Below are positions 18,340 through 30,748 of a stretch of 64,000 nucleotides of DNA, piece by piece; position 1 is the first letter of the stretch; every line of letters begins with the position of its first letter. The notes under the pieces were generated by a model that was not told the DNA's origin, did not search any database, and saw only the letters and a list, made by a program, of their open reading frames with translations. The position numbers and the translations under genes were made by a program. The DNA is taken from the NCBI GenBank assembly GCA_964019695.1, contig OZ026515.1, positions 132,392,849 to 132,456,848 on the forward strand, in the 5' to 3' direction. The DNA is from Loripinus fragilis (Eukaryota > Mollusca > Bivalvia > Lucinida > Lucinidae).

Positions 18340-21300
18340 CAAACTCAGTTTGGATTGCCACATACGTACCTAAACATCTTTTTTTTTCTCAGAAATCACT
18401 GGGCTGTTTGAACTTAAATTTCACATGAGGTAGCCATTAGATAAAACAATGTAAATATGATATTTGTTTTAGGTCACTTGAGCAATATGGCCGCCACGCC
18501 CACATTTGGTAAATATTATTTAATAATAAGTTGACCCTTACCTGTTTTAACATTATTAAGAAGATCAATTGAGCGCTTCAGGCCGTCAGTTCCTCTAGTT
18601 TAGGATTGGAACACCCTCTCAGAAGAGAGGTCATGTAAAGGCATTAAATCTCGCTAAAAGTCATTTGTGAAAAGGTAAAATTTTTGTACTGTGATTTTTC
18701 AATAACTTTCGTGACTATGAATGGACAAACACATACAATTTTCAAAACATACTTTATGGTGTTCAAATCGAGGGCAAAGGGGAGATAAATATGGCTTAAC
18801 ATAACTTCTACAAAAATTGTACTTTTATATTCTATATCAATTGAAGGGATAAAAAGGGTTTTCAAAAATTATTCCCACAACTGGGGTCTACCACCAAAGA
18901 AGGTAATATCTATCTAATTATATCTGAATAGATCTCTCTGATCAGTATGCCTGTGTACTATTAAAGCGCGCAAAGTGCACTTAGTACTTCTGATTGTAAA
19001 TAGACAGATGGGGATGCTTCATTTCCCCCATAAAAGTATGTACCCAGCAAATCTTTTTAAAAGTAAAAGTCTATCATGGGAAGCTGGGTCAACATTGAAC
19101 CACCACCATTTGTCTGTATTAACTGCATTTTGCATGCTTAAATAGTGCGCAGACATAATGATCAGACAAATCGAATCAGATATTTGTTAGATAACTCTAT
19201 TCTACATTCTTTGATCGCAAAGCACATTTGTAAAAATTAATAGAAAAAAAACTTACGTTTTAGCCCTTCAACTGAAATATGTCATACAAATACGCTATAT
19301 ATGCTTTTGAAAATGCAGACACAAAATAAGTTTTAGAAAATTTTGTAGACCATGATTTTCTTAAAGCGTATCATCCAACAAGCTTTTTGAAACATGTTAT
19401 CCCTTTGGCGATTCGGGCGTTGTGTGTGTTACAGCGTGTTTACTACATAACCCCTCATTTAATAAATGATGCAATTAAGGTTGTTATAGTACTTAAAACT
19501 ATTAAAATTAGCTTAACGATACAGGCTAGATGCCCTTTGTATGTTTAGGTTTACTTACGATAAAACATGCTAATTACTAAGGGCTTTGAGGGAAGTGGTA
19601 GTATACATTTATTTGCTTACATTCCAGATAGAATCCAGCATCTACTGGTTGGTAGAAATTGTTTTGATATATGTTACATTAGATATTATGCATTATAACT
19701 GTCTATAATCAATTGTCTTCCAAATCATAGTGTGTAATGACTTCAAGTTGCGCATGCAGATTGTGACGCATAACATAAACTTTTAAATTGATTTTTATTT
19801 TAAGCATAGCTTTCAATGTTTTACTTAGCACTTTTGATCATTTGCTTAAACAATAACACTTTATAAGGAAATGGTTTATTAAGGAGAAACATTTCCCTGA
19901 AAATAGGGGAAATCAGTTATAATGTTGGTTTAATTAATGGCAATGGTCACATTTAAATGGCCATATCTATGGAAACACGTCAACTGTTACTTACGAGACC
20001 AAATTTAAACGTATAAGACTTTATCAGCAAAAATGGTGTCAGACCAAATTTGGCCAGGTAACATTCAAATAAATGTAAAATATCACCAATGACAGACTTA
20101 CATGCAATGTTTAAAAAGTGTATGTGAACTTAATGATAAGTATCTATGCATATCTAGTCTCTATTGTCATTTGAGTTGTATGCGTGTATTATATAGTACA
20201 CCAAATGCCCTATATCAGATTTGTTCTTCGACAGTAGCAAAAGTATAAAGGGGTACTTACATCTATGCCCACGTATGGATTTTCTTTAAACTTTGCATAT
20301 TGATAACTCATTATATACAAACTATGAAAATGTATTTATGGAATTAGATAGTTAAGAGTAAGGCTTAGGAAGCAACCCTGACGTACTCCACCTTTGAGGT
20401 GGTACCTATCTCTAAATTTCTATGTCCTAAATCTATAGTTTTGTTTATTTCTATGATTTGTCGTCTAGATTGAATCCAAAATACCTTAGGCATTATATTA
20501 ATGCCACAAAATCATATGGATAAATTATGGTTTACGTTTTCTGAAGAAGTGATTATAAAATTTCAATGTTTTTTCTCAAAAAATTTACAAAACATTCAAC
20601 ATTCAATTCCAAAGATAGATATGTTTTAGTCCTTGTCAAGATATCATATTATCACAAAAACATGCCATATATATCCTGTGGATCTGAGCCAAATATTTCA
20701 TGAAAATCCAAAACCGTTAACTTTGTCATTTTCTACCTTTTGTGGGTATAGGTCAGTTTTAGCAAAATTAATTATTTAGTTGAAATGAATCAATAATTCG
20801 ACAATAGGAGGTTGTTTTTGAATCCACTTCCACTTTTGTTAAAGAAAGACATGTTTGGACAATTTCAAATGATTCAATGGTTGGAAATACCGAATTTCAT
20901 GGCCCCATGTCATGGTGCTATGGGGCCAAGACAATGTGTATCACTTCCTCAAGTCCTGAATGATAGTGTTTAAGAAACATAATATCATAACAATAAACGT
21001 GTAAAAATAAGAAGACCAAATATTTCCTTTACACCCCAACTGAACTAGAGTAACCACATTTTGGTGCCATGACCAGAATAAAGTGTAACAGAGTCTTATC
21101 AAAGGTATCATAGAACAGTGTTCTACATGAATACGTGAGGTCCAAAAACGAAACTGTATGCCTAGAATATACAGCCAGCTATAGTATAAATGTTGCTATT
21201 TGATGGAAATCAGCATCAGTTTTACAGAATGATCAGAGAAGATTTCAGCATTAAATTAGCAATACCTTTGGCCAAGAGTTCTCATTGACCAAAATGGTTA

Positions 21301-23235
21301 ATTTTAACCAATGAGTTTGACAGGTTTATTAATGTGGCTTACAATCATAAAATCATAGATATAAGGTTCTTCTCCTGTATGAACTGACTTGTCATAAGGT
21401 TTCTCTTCTGTATGAATTAAAATTCTTAATAATGTTACATATTACGTGTAACATTGGTTAGATGTAGTTTTAACATTAGAAACTAGATGTGGTAAGTACA
21501 GGTGTCACCATATTATATCATTTTGGGTAATATTATTGTTTAAGCACTTCATTAAATAAGAATCGTGGCACTTAATATTGAAGATTTTTGATTTGTTTTT
21601 TCTTTGCCAATCCATAATAGGGAAAAACACTAAACATATCAACTTCTACCAATAAACGTTCTAGCATAGTGATTAAAACTAAGCAAGTATTCAAGTACAT
21701 TTTACAGTGAAACATAATTATTGTATTTTTTACATTTCGATGAATTAGGGCAATGTGTTTACATCAAGTTGAAAGAATGTTACCGGTCCTTGAATTTCAT
21801 GAAATTTGGTCTGCATATTCTTAACATATAGGGATAGTTAATATGTTGCAATGGTATCTTGACAAAGACAGCAACGCGTAAAAAATTAATTCCAGACTGA
21901 ATACATAATATACAGTTGAAAATTGGGGTACCATGTCATAAAAATGAATGCCCACCCACTATCCTAATACATACAAAGCCTTTTATAGTATCAATGAACT
22001 TATCAATGATAAAGTTATTTAATAAAACATTTCTGCGCCCCTTACATGATATGTCAATTACTTTAGAAATGATTATAACCGGGTACTCTAAGGTATTGTA
22101 GTTATATCATTCATGACGTAATAAATTAGCAATGGAATTGCATAAAAACTCAAATGCACCATAAATATAAAAGTCATACCCCAGACACTCAATACACATA
22201 ATATTATAAAATTCCAAGCATGGGCAGACTCCCATGTTAATTTCCAATACCATGTAAGAGCCCCGTTCGTCGCCTTTATATGAATAGCAAGAAATATCTT
22301 TAAAAAAGATAATTCGCTGAGATTAAATGAAAGTTGGTTTTTATTGTGTTGATAATAAAGTGTTGGTTATTACTTAACCTTTGTAAACAGAAAAAATATA
22401 TAGGTCTAATTATAAGCTATGACCAAACACCACCCTAGAAAAAATCGGATAGCATTTCTTCACTGGTGTCACCACACAGTCGGTTGGAACAATTACATGT
22501 AGATTACAGCAGAAGTACTGACATGGGGCTCAAGTTTATAAAATCAAGTGCAGGAAATTAAGTGTGTTCATTACCAAATGGACCTGTCTGTGCAGGTAGA
22601 GATCGACGTCAGTATGTGATAGGTGCATGCTGCAGTCCAGAAGATGGTGGTCACACTTGGACCACTATGATAAAACAAACTAATCGAAAGTGAAGGGAGA
22701 AAATTTACACTGGATGAGACCACCGCCAATCAATCGATTCTGACTATTCTCTTGTAATATCTACAACAATATGCACTATTTACCATAAATAGTTTCACTT
22801 GAGTACGGATAATGTCTCAATGAGACGGTTCCTTTGAGCTTTAAACTTATGGGTAAAAATACAATGATACCACACGAACAAAATGATCTTTATGGGTGGT
22901 TCACGACTGTTCACTATCATTTAGTTGAATACACAAACATATTGAAGAATAAGTTAAACTCAACTCAGAATTAGAGAGGTTATTGTACAATCCATTCTTG
23001 TTCAACTTTTTAACCAACTCAAATTTCGACATCGTCAGGTGAGCAGTTGTAAACAAGCAAATTTCTGAGAATTTATGTCCCCCGCCACTTCATGTTTGTC
23101 TTTCAATATATAAGCTATCATGAAATGAGTAAGTTAAACTGACTAAGTACACAAAACAGAATAAAAACTTAATCTAAGAACTAGTTAAATTAAATGTCTC
23201 AAAGGCGTCTAAACTGAATTTGTGAAAAAAGAGTA
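18340..23235. other. 4.9 kb AT-rich sequence without recognisable features
   Basis: Read on both strands. No frame longer than about 75 codons with a recognisable product, no clear terminal repeats and no tandem array. It could be intergenic or intron of a gene whose exons are outside. Confidence 0.5.
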
Positions 23236-24330
23236 ACATTAAATAATCTGAGGATTATATCCAAAACATATGCACATCTTCAGGCCATGACCTAAACACG
23301 TGTAAAGTTTCAAAGTACCAGAAGTTGCATACGCAAAACAACTAGTATCTTTTCACTTCGGTCGAAAAAATGCCTGAGTTCATTTTGTGGAAAAGTGACA
23401 ATGAATAATCTGAGGATTATATCCAAACAATTTGCACATCTTTGGACTGGCATAAAACTGTAGGAGGAGTTGCAGAAACAAAATACCTAGTTTTCATTCC
23501 CTTAGGCCTGAAAAAATGACCTATTTCATTTTGTGAAAAAAGTGACAAAATAATCTAAGGATTATATCCAAACAATATGCACATTCTCAGACATTCTCAG
23601 ACCATGGCCTAAACACATGTAAAGTTTCAAAGGTAGCGGAGTAAACTGTAGGAGGAGTTGCAAACACAAGATACCTAGTATCTATTTACATCGACCAAAA
23701 AATGCCTAAGTTAATTTTGTGAATTTGGGTAGAAGTCTACTAGATGATACTACACACCAAAAATCAAGGCTCTATGCCTTGTGGTTTCAGACAAGAAGAT
23801 TTTTTTCATGTTGCTCCCTATATAAGCCTATGTAAAACATGTGACCCCCGGGGGCAGGGCCATTTTTAGCCCCAGGGCTATAATTTGAACAAACTTGGTA
23901 GAGTTTCACTAGGTTATGCTACATACCAAATATCAAAGTTCTAGGCCTTGTGGTTTCAGAGAGAAAGATTTATAAAAGTTTTCATCTTGAAAATCTATTT
24001 TTAGCCTGTGTGACCTAGATATGCAATGGACCGGAATTATTTGAACAATTTCAAAAGAGGCTCATATAAGGATTATTCCTACCATGTTTGCTCAAAATCC
24101 AGCCAGTAGTTTAGAAAAAGAATTTGTTTGAAGCAATTGTTGACGACGGACGACGGACGACAGACATCCAACGATCACAATAAGACACCAATGGCTCAGG
24201 TAAGCTAAAAAGTGACAAAAATAATCTGAGGATATATCCAAACAACATGCACATCTTCAGACCATGACCATGATCTAAACACCTGTAAAGTTTCAAAGGA
24301 ATCAGAGAAAACTGTAGGAGGAGTTGCATA
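23236..24330. repeat. Degenerate ~150-bp repeats with a dispersed 'gacgg' element inside
   Basis: The phrase 'aataatctgaggattatatccaaac...atgcacatcttcagaccatg...gtaaagtttcaaag...aactgtaggaggagttgca' recurs at about 23240, 23400, 23545 and 24215 with heavy divergence, and a weaker version lies at 56750-57200. Bases 24010-24200 carry another common dispersed repeat ending in 'gacgacggacgacggacgacagac'. Confidence 0.65.
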
Positions 24331-25249
24331 CACAAGGTACCTACTACTTGAAGGGGGACGGAAGGATGGAATGCCAAATACTATGTCCCCTCACTTTTCT
24401 TCGAAAACTCAGGACCACTGGACCATGTTTTTGATTCAAGTTAACCCACATTAAGACCATGTGATGATATGCCAATTTTCGGGGATATCATTAGTGTCTA
24501 ATGGAGGGTTTAAAAAATAAACCCATTTAATTCTTGGAATATTCATTTTCTGATTTAACATTTATTATAATTGTAATAAATTGTGTTACATACCATCTAC
24601 TAGTATTGATTTATCTGGTCTAAAACAAACGCATGTTTCGACTGCGGTAGAAAACACTTTTTAAAATTGCATCGTCTGTCTAGTCATTAGGTTGATTTCA
24701 TCATAATTTGAATATGCAAATTATTTATCCAATGAAATAGTATCATGTTTTTTATTTGGCAAGATTTTTTTATATTTGCCAATATGTTTTTTAGATATAT
24801 AGTACAATAGCTAATATAGATGCGTCTGGCTCCGATGCAAAAATTATTGAACGCTTTTATTGTAATTCATAAGTGCTCAAATGAAGATATGGGCAAGCAC
24901 ATGAGCAAATGTATCATTTAATCACAGTTGTATATAATATTAGAACTATTAGTTTTAGGCAACGTAGTGAAATTTGCTTTGCAGGATAACGCACCAACCG
25001 CTAAAGAGCTAACATGTATTATTGTGTGGCTTATAAAATGTGGTTTTAGAAAATAGTAGTGTAAAAACTCCCCTTGGACGTCTTTGAAAGTCCATTGACT
25101 AGTGATTTTACTAAATCAAATAGTAATATATTTGAAAGTAAGTAACGTATATAACTGTATTATCATTGCAGATTTGAAAACATACTGGTTGTTTGTTGCC
25201 TTTAATCAAACAATCTGGAAAAACAGATTCTCGGTTTAATTATGTCTGT
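24331..25249. other. Non-coding AT-rich stretch
   Basis: Nothing recognised except that 24990-25070 resembles 25605-25700 (cgc/taac, 'agaaaat.tagtgtaaaa.t.cccctgg'), a weak direct duplication. Confidence 0.4.
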
Positions 25250-25515
25250 TCATGAGAACTAATGGAAAGTGCAACAATTCCCACGCCCCCTTCACCGGCT
25301 TTAGTGGTATTCTGCTTTCCATAAGAACCCAATATTCCTGGAGGACAAGAATATGAAAATAATATCAACACTATATCGATGCACCAGGAGAAGAGTTACT
25401 AACTCAATACAGAAACAAGGACAACTGTTGCGATCTCTAAATAATCTGGTAAAATGGATCCTCAGAAATAGAGAGAGCCTACACTATAAGAAAACAGCAG
25501 ACTTGGTTTTATTGA
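25250..25515 (+). repeat. Dispersed repeat, inverted copy at 30960-31180
   Basis: 'gttcatgagaactaatggaaagtgcaacaattcccacgccccctt' and 'tctgctttcc.taa.aacccaatattcc' match the reverse complement of 31010-31110. The 'cagaaatagagagagcctac' part is matched at 31140-31160. Two copies of one repeat in opposite orientation, 5.5 kb apart. Confidence 0.65.
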
Positions 25516-27124
25516 GTCTGCTTTTGGCAATCAGCATGTCTATAAATTAAACATATTATAACTTTGTATTTGGACAATAGTATTTGAAACTATTATAGTG
25601 CAACGAAGTTAACATGGTAATGCCTTAACTGCAAGAAGGCTAACACGTGTCTTTTTGCATCTTATATAATGTATGTCTAGAAAATTATAGTGTAAAATAT
25701 TTCCCCTGGGCGAGGTCTTCTAGCAGCTCATGGTCTATGAGATTTTTTAAATGGTCAAACTTAGTGAAACGTTTTTAGTACCCACTTAATAACTTCAGTT
25801 GATAATTTAGAGAACTGATTTGCTATTAATCTTATTTATCTAGAGACCCCATACAATATTCTGGACTGGTGTGTAATCAAGCAAAATCACAAAACATTAG
25901 TTAGTTGAAATTAAATTATTTATTCATTAATATCTAAAGTAACAACACTAATAATTAATAAACAGTAAAGGATCATTGACACCTGCTGTAGGAAAATGCC
26001 TATGATTTTCAGTAAAAATGAAATTTTGTCAATCGTCCTTTTTTCACAGTTAAGCTAACCTGACTTGATTACTTCATGATTGTGTGATCAGTTTTTATAT
26101 CAAATGCTTTAAGAATGTAGAAATTTGGGTAGAAGAATCAGTTTTACATTTAAATATATAGAAATCAGAAAACATTTTATTCAATATCATTCCCCTCTAT
26201 TTATGATTGACCTTAGTCTACACATTTTATGAAAGTGGCTTGCTGGTACAAGGGGGAACAATGTTCTGCAGTCAAATTTCAGGGCCTAAGCCCGTAAAAC
26301 GCTTTATCTGCTGCAATAAATGGATTAAATGACAGGAATGAAGTTCTCTATCACGGACCTCCTCCTAAATTACGTTTTATTCTGTGCTAGTTTTATATAA
26401 AATACATAAAGATTAAAAGCAGCTTTAGCATATTTTGTGGGGTTTTCATAAGGAAAATGTTTACAGTTATTTTATGAAATAATCTTTTGCAACTATACTG
26501 TAGTTATAAAAATACAAGTGTAGCATTGGTCATATAAACACCTTACTGTTCACTATATTATGTCATATTGGCTTGTGTGGTACAGGTAACTTGTAAAGTA
26601 TATCAACAATATGGTGTTATTACAAAACAGTTTTTTGTATTTAAAGCAATTTTCATCAATTTTCGTGATTTTTTAATTACACTGCATATAAAATATGCAA
26701 CAAATAGAGCCATGCACACCCAAAAAAAAATATCAAAAAATAATTTTTTGATCATTAAGAAATTTCAGACCCAACCCCGCATATCCAGCCATACCATTAG
26801 AGTGCACAAAATTCTTTAATATTTTAATTACTCGTTCTTGACATTTGATTCAGCTATTGTACTGATACTACATGCATCACACCAGAAGTTCCAAAATGGG
26901 TTTTTGTGTAAGAAAATTAGGCGCCTTCCCAAATGATCCTTCATAGTTTCAGTTAACACGGGCATTAGCTTAAAAAATGTGCTTCCCCTAGCTCGATTGG
27001 ACCCTTTGTGCCAACCCTGAAATTATGTTGCCATTTAAAAATAAACAAGACCCTTCATTTTTCATTATTTAACAGATTATTTCAAAGTACGAAAACATGC
27101 TTTTTGATCTCCACTTTCTTCCTA
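25516..27124. other. Non-coding AT-rich stretch
   Basis: Nothing recognised on either strand beyond short frames. Confidence 0.4.
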
Positions 27125-27250
27125 AACGCTCAAAAAGTAAGTGAGTATGGCCAGGAAATGCCACAGTCACAGAAACAGACCAACCCATGGCATCGTGAGG
27201 AAGGGACCTAGAACACAGACAGCCACACCACAATTAAAGTTAAACAACCA
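27125..27250 (-). repeat. Short dispersed repeat family, also at 59757-59890
   Basis: 'aagtgagtatggccaggaaatgccacagtcacag...ccaacccatggca...gaggaag' matches the reverse complement of 59800-59885. A shorter trace is at 50085-50140. About 100-130 bp. Confidence 0.6.
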
Positions 27251-27289
27251 GCTCTCTCTTTTCCTCAGCAAGATGTTTGCTAAACTAGA

Positions 27290-28335
27290 AAAGCACCAAG
27301 AACCAAGTACTCGTATATTGTCTCTTTGACGCCTTCATTGCCTCCATACTGTGTACCACGAACTTGGGATTTCAGTTTTGGGAACAGATAGACGTCTGAA
27401 GGAGCCATATCAGGGGAGTATGGGGGACGAGGGAGGACTTCAAATCAACATTCAGTCGCAGCATTCATGGCAACTTGTGACGTGTGGGCAGGGGTGTTGT
27501 CCTGCAAGAGCAGAACACTGACGTCAGTGTTCCTCGTCTCTTTCTTGGCATTTCCTGGAGTAGCCACCTCAACTTGCCTGCATAATATGCGACCTTGCTC
27601 GAGATAACCCAAGACTATCCCAAAAGATTGAGGCCATCACATTCCCTGCTGAATGAACCCTCTTAAATTTCTTAGGAGGGGATGATCAAAGAAGCTTCCA
27701 TTGTTTGCTCTGCATTTTGACTCTGAGTCAAAGTGGTGAACAATGTCTCATCTTGATTTACAACTCGCTCAATAAAATTGATGGGATCATCTTCAGGAGA
27801 CAGAAGATACCTAGAAATATTGAGCCGTCCTTTTCTGATCATCGGTCAACATTTCAGGCACCCATCTTGCTGAACCCTTTGACATACCGCCTCCTACCAC
27901 ACAAAACCAGGGTATACACGACCTTGAAATGTTTATCAGCGGTAACATCTTTGTGCTGGCCAGATGGTCCATCATCCATCTATCATCCTCAACTCTCTCA
28001 CCCCTCCCCCTCTCAAACTCTGCTGCCCATTTTTCACTGTGCTATAAGAAAGAGAGTCCTTTCCAATGGTTTCCAGTCTTCATGAATTTCCTTGGGAGGC
28101 ATTCCTTTCTTACAGGCGTACTTGATAACAGCTCTGATTTCAAATTTCTCTATTTTGCAAATGTTTCATACCATCCTCTCTTAAAAGTACTTTACATAAG
28201 CAACCAATCATGACCGCATGCTTTTCACACTCCCAATGTTGTTCAATTAGATCAAATGACCGTCTGCCAATAATTTTAGTTCAATGAATCTCACTGAAGC
28301 ATATCAGGCAGAGAACTTTTTGATCACATCTCGTA
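27290..28335 (-). pseudogene. Mariner transposase relic, minus strand
   Basis: On the minus strand the sequence starts with an end-like 'tacgagatgtgatcaaaaag' at 28335, as in the plus-strand copy at 34151. It continues with 'EIRAVIKYACKKGMPPKEIHEDW' (about 28125), a gap, 'MLTDDQKRT'-type text (about 27845), the first catalytic Asp region 'NQDETL' (about 27745), 'QDNTPAHTS' (about 27500) and 'YSPDMAPSD' (about 27420), in shifting frames. These are the three Asp positions of mariner DD34D transposases. The SETMAR-like transposase group is the closest I know. Internal deletions and shifts make it inactive. Confidence 0.8.
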
Positions 28336-28861
28336 TATCATTTATAATTCATCCGTACTTCTTAGCTTAATCAAAACCTGGCCTCCGTAAAATGTATTCA
28401 TGTGTAAGGAAAATAATTTAGTAGTACATGTAGTCAGTTAACTCAACTTATTTAAAGAGTTTTATCAGCAGGTAAAAAAAAAGTTTAGATTTTTCCATAA
28501 TATATCGCTATTGTAGCTTTCTTCCGCATTTATCATGGCATGGTATAGACATATATTTTGCAGCATTTAAATGTGTTATTGTGTTGGCATATTTCTATGG
28601 TGTCAATATCATGTAATCAATGTAGTTTGTCTGAGGTCTGATTCTACGTATTTTGCCATAGAGTTCTGAATAATTTATAATTATGAGATAGGTAGTAGGC
28701 ACTTGCACCAGCGTTATATGGTTATACACAAAGGGAAATTTAATATTGTATTTCAGTGTCATCATCTAATTCATATCACTATGTGAATCTTCGTCTAGCT
28801 GTTCACTGACCAACCAGTGGGTCAACATGCGCCCTTTTCCCTGAAATTAGAAACAGTGTAT
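28336..28861. other. Non-coding AT-rich stretch
   Basis: Nothing recognised. Confidence 0.4.
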
Positions 28862-29098
28862 GAGCGGCGACATGTGATTTCCAACAATGTGGCATTTTGA
28901 CAAGAGTAGATTCAGATGAGCCTGTTCAGCCTCCTTTTAAGCTTAGAAACTCCAAATGATGTTCGGTCAGTAGCTTAATATTCATAGAATATTCAAGCGA
29001 CTAGCAAAGGCTCTGATCAGACTGAGCATATGCGCAGGCTGATCTGAGGCTTTGCTGGTCGCACATACCACATTGTTGGAAATCTCATGTCACGGCTC
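28862..29098. mobile_element. MITE, 237 bp, terminal inverted repeats (family copy 1)
   Basis: Left end 'gagcggcgacatgtgatttc' and right end, inverted, 'gagccgtgacatgagatttc'. The inverted match runs about 34 bases with four or five differences. The interior is non-coding. The same element is at 55494-55729, and a right-half fragment is at 58910-58985. Confidence 0.8.
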
Positions 29099-30105
29099 GT
29101 ATATATTGTGAACTTTTTACTCTAGACCTTGCTTGACTAAAACCGTCCATATCAATTAATGTTAAAGTTTATATGATATTGAACCTAGGAAACTATACAG
29201 GTATTCTCTCATTTTATATGCAGTGATTCTGTTTGAAAGCAGGCTGGGATATGAGTGTTATTAATTGTACAATGAGGCAAATTTTATTTAAATTTTAACA
29301 CAGACACTTTCTGGGGTCAATACTGTTAGTTCCCATCTCCTCCCCTTTCCTAAAGTACAGTTATTAGTTCCAGATCTCCTTTTATCAAGAAGTAAGTGAG
29401 TATAACTTCTTCTTTCAACTAGCATTCTTGGGAAAAAATATGCGCAGATTAAAATGAAACCACTGGAATATACAGGGAATATATAGGGGATTTTCAGCAG
29501 TGGCGTGGTCAAAAATACATCTTGGCATGGTAATTTAGTCAAAAATAGTTATCAGAGTAAACATTACTTGAGTGATTACTAAAGTTTGCAACTAAATATT
29601 TTGATTGTTTATCTCCAAACAACATGCAAGAAAAATGGCAAACCAGTCAGAACACAAACACAGCATGTCATACAGGTTGACATTTTCACCCATACGCTAT
29701 CATTTTGAAATCATTCAGAGAAACAAGAAATATACACTTCAGGAAAAGTTCTCAGATATCCTTATCCGGTGTGGAAGACAAATCCAATCCGACTTAGATA
29801 AGTTTGTCAGCATTTTAAAGTTGTGGAAACTCCACCTGTTATGTACATAAGTTAAATATGCCTTCTTATCTTGCTTCTTTGAATCTAAGCAAGCGTATAC
29901 ACTTTTTTACAGCCACATTCGAAAAATACATATTAGACTTTGGGACAGATGTTTGCATTTAGTACCTTAACTTCGATAATTCCTCTTTCTTGTATGGAAA
30001 ATGTTTCAAAACGTTCCAGGAGAACCTTTGTAGAGTTGCTCATGTGTATTGACATGGCTAAAAGAGAAAAAAAGTTATTACAAGAAATAACATTATCCCC
30101 ACTGT
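29099..30105. other. Non-coding AT-rich stretch
   Basis: Short frames on both strands, none recognised. Confidence 0.4.
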
Positions 30106-30748
30106 ACAATGAAACCTGTGTAAACACACTGGTAAATGTATACCTCGCTTTGCCGGTATTTACGTGTATTGCCGGTACTTCATAGAGCGGATGTGGTAGG
30201 TATTTTCATTTTTGTCAGGGTTAATACTATATAGAAAAACATGTCATATGCCAAATGGACTATAGACTTCAATCATTTTTAAGTATTCAGTATGTGCATG
30301 GCGATTTATGTAAGCATTTAGGAATAGATTCGAGTACCCATCGAATACCTATCATCCGGAATATATTTCTAAATGCTTACATAAATCGTCATATGCATGT
30401 CGACTGCTTAAAATGATCGAATTCTATAGTCCCTTTGGCATATGTCACGTTTTTTGATATAGTAGTAACACCAATATCTACCACATCTGGTCTATGAAGT
30501 GCAGGCAATATGCGTAAATATCCAGCAAATGGACATATACATTTACCAGTGTGGTAAAGCGGCCACTCAAAAACAGACAAAACAAATATCTTAATGACAA
30601 AAGGTAGCTTAATAAAGGTCGAAAATAGTGCAGAATGCTTCCCCTTGGAGCATTCTGCAATACTTTTGACCTGCATTAAGCGAAAATTGGTCTTGAAAAC
30701 AAATTTTCGGTCTTTTTGAGAGTGGTCGTTTTACACAGGTTTTACTGT
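30106..30748. mobile_element. MITE (family with 'acctgtgtaaa' ends), split by an inner palindromic element
   Basis: Ends 'gaaacctgtgtaaa' and (inverted) 'aaaacctgtgtaaa'. The interior has the palindrome 'gcagaatgc...gcattctgc' near 30630-30662. Removing 30125-30553 and one GTAAA leaves 209 bp that aligns with the uninterrupted 207-bp copy at 47964-48170. Confidence 0.82.
30125..30553. mobile_element. Inner 429-bp fold-back element with GTAAA target duplication
   Basis: Nearly the whole element is one imperfect palindrome: ends cacactggtaaatgtata / tatacatttaccagtgtg, middle arms 'gatttatgtaagcattta' / 'taaatgcttacataaatc', centre near 30337. Arms are about 200 bases. GTAAA at 30120-30124 is repeated at 30554-30558, and excising the element plus one GTAAA restores the outer MITE. 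The superfamily is unknown; a 5-bp duplication with CAC termini does not decide it. Confidence 0.85.

Noticed and set aside
29288..29542. Minus-strand 'LGKGRRWEL' segment as the missing cyclase C-terminal exon
   Set aside because: Only a superficial resemblance to a KGKG motif; no flanking family residues, no splice sites in phase.
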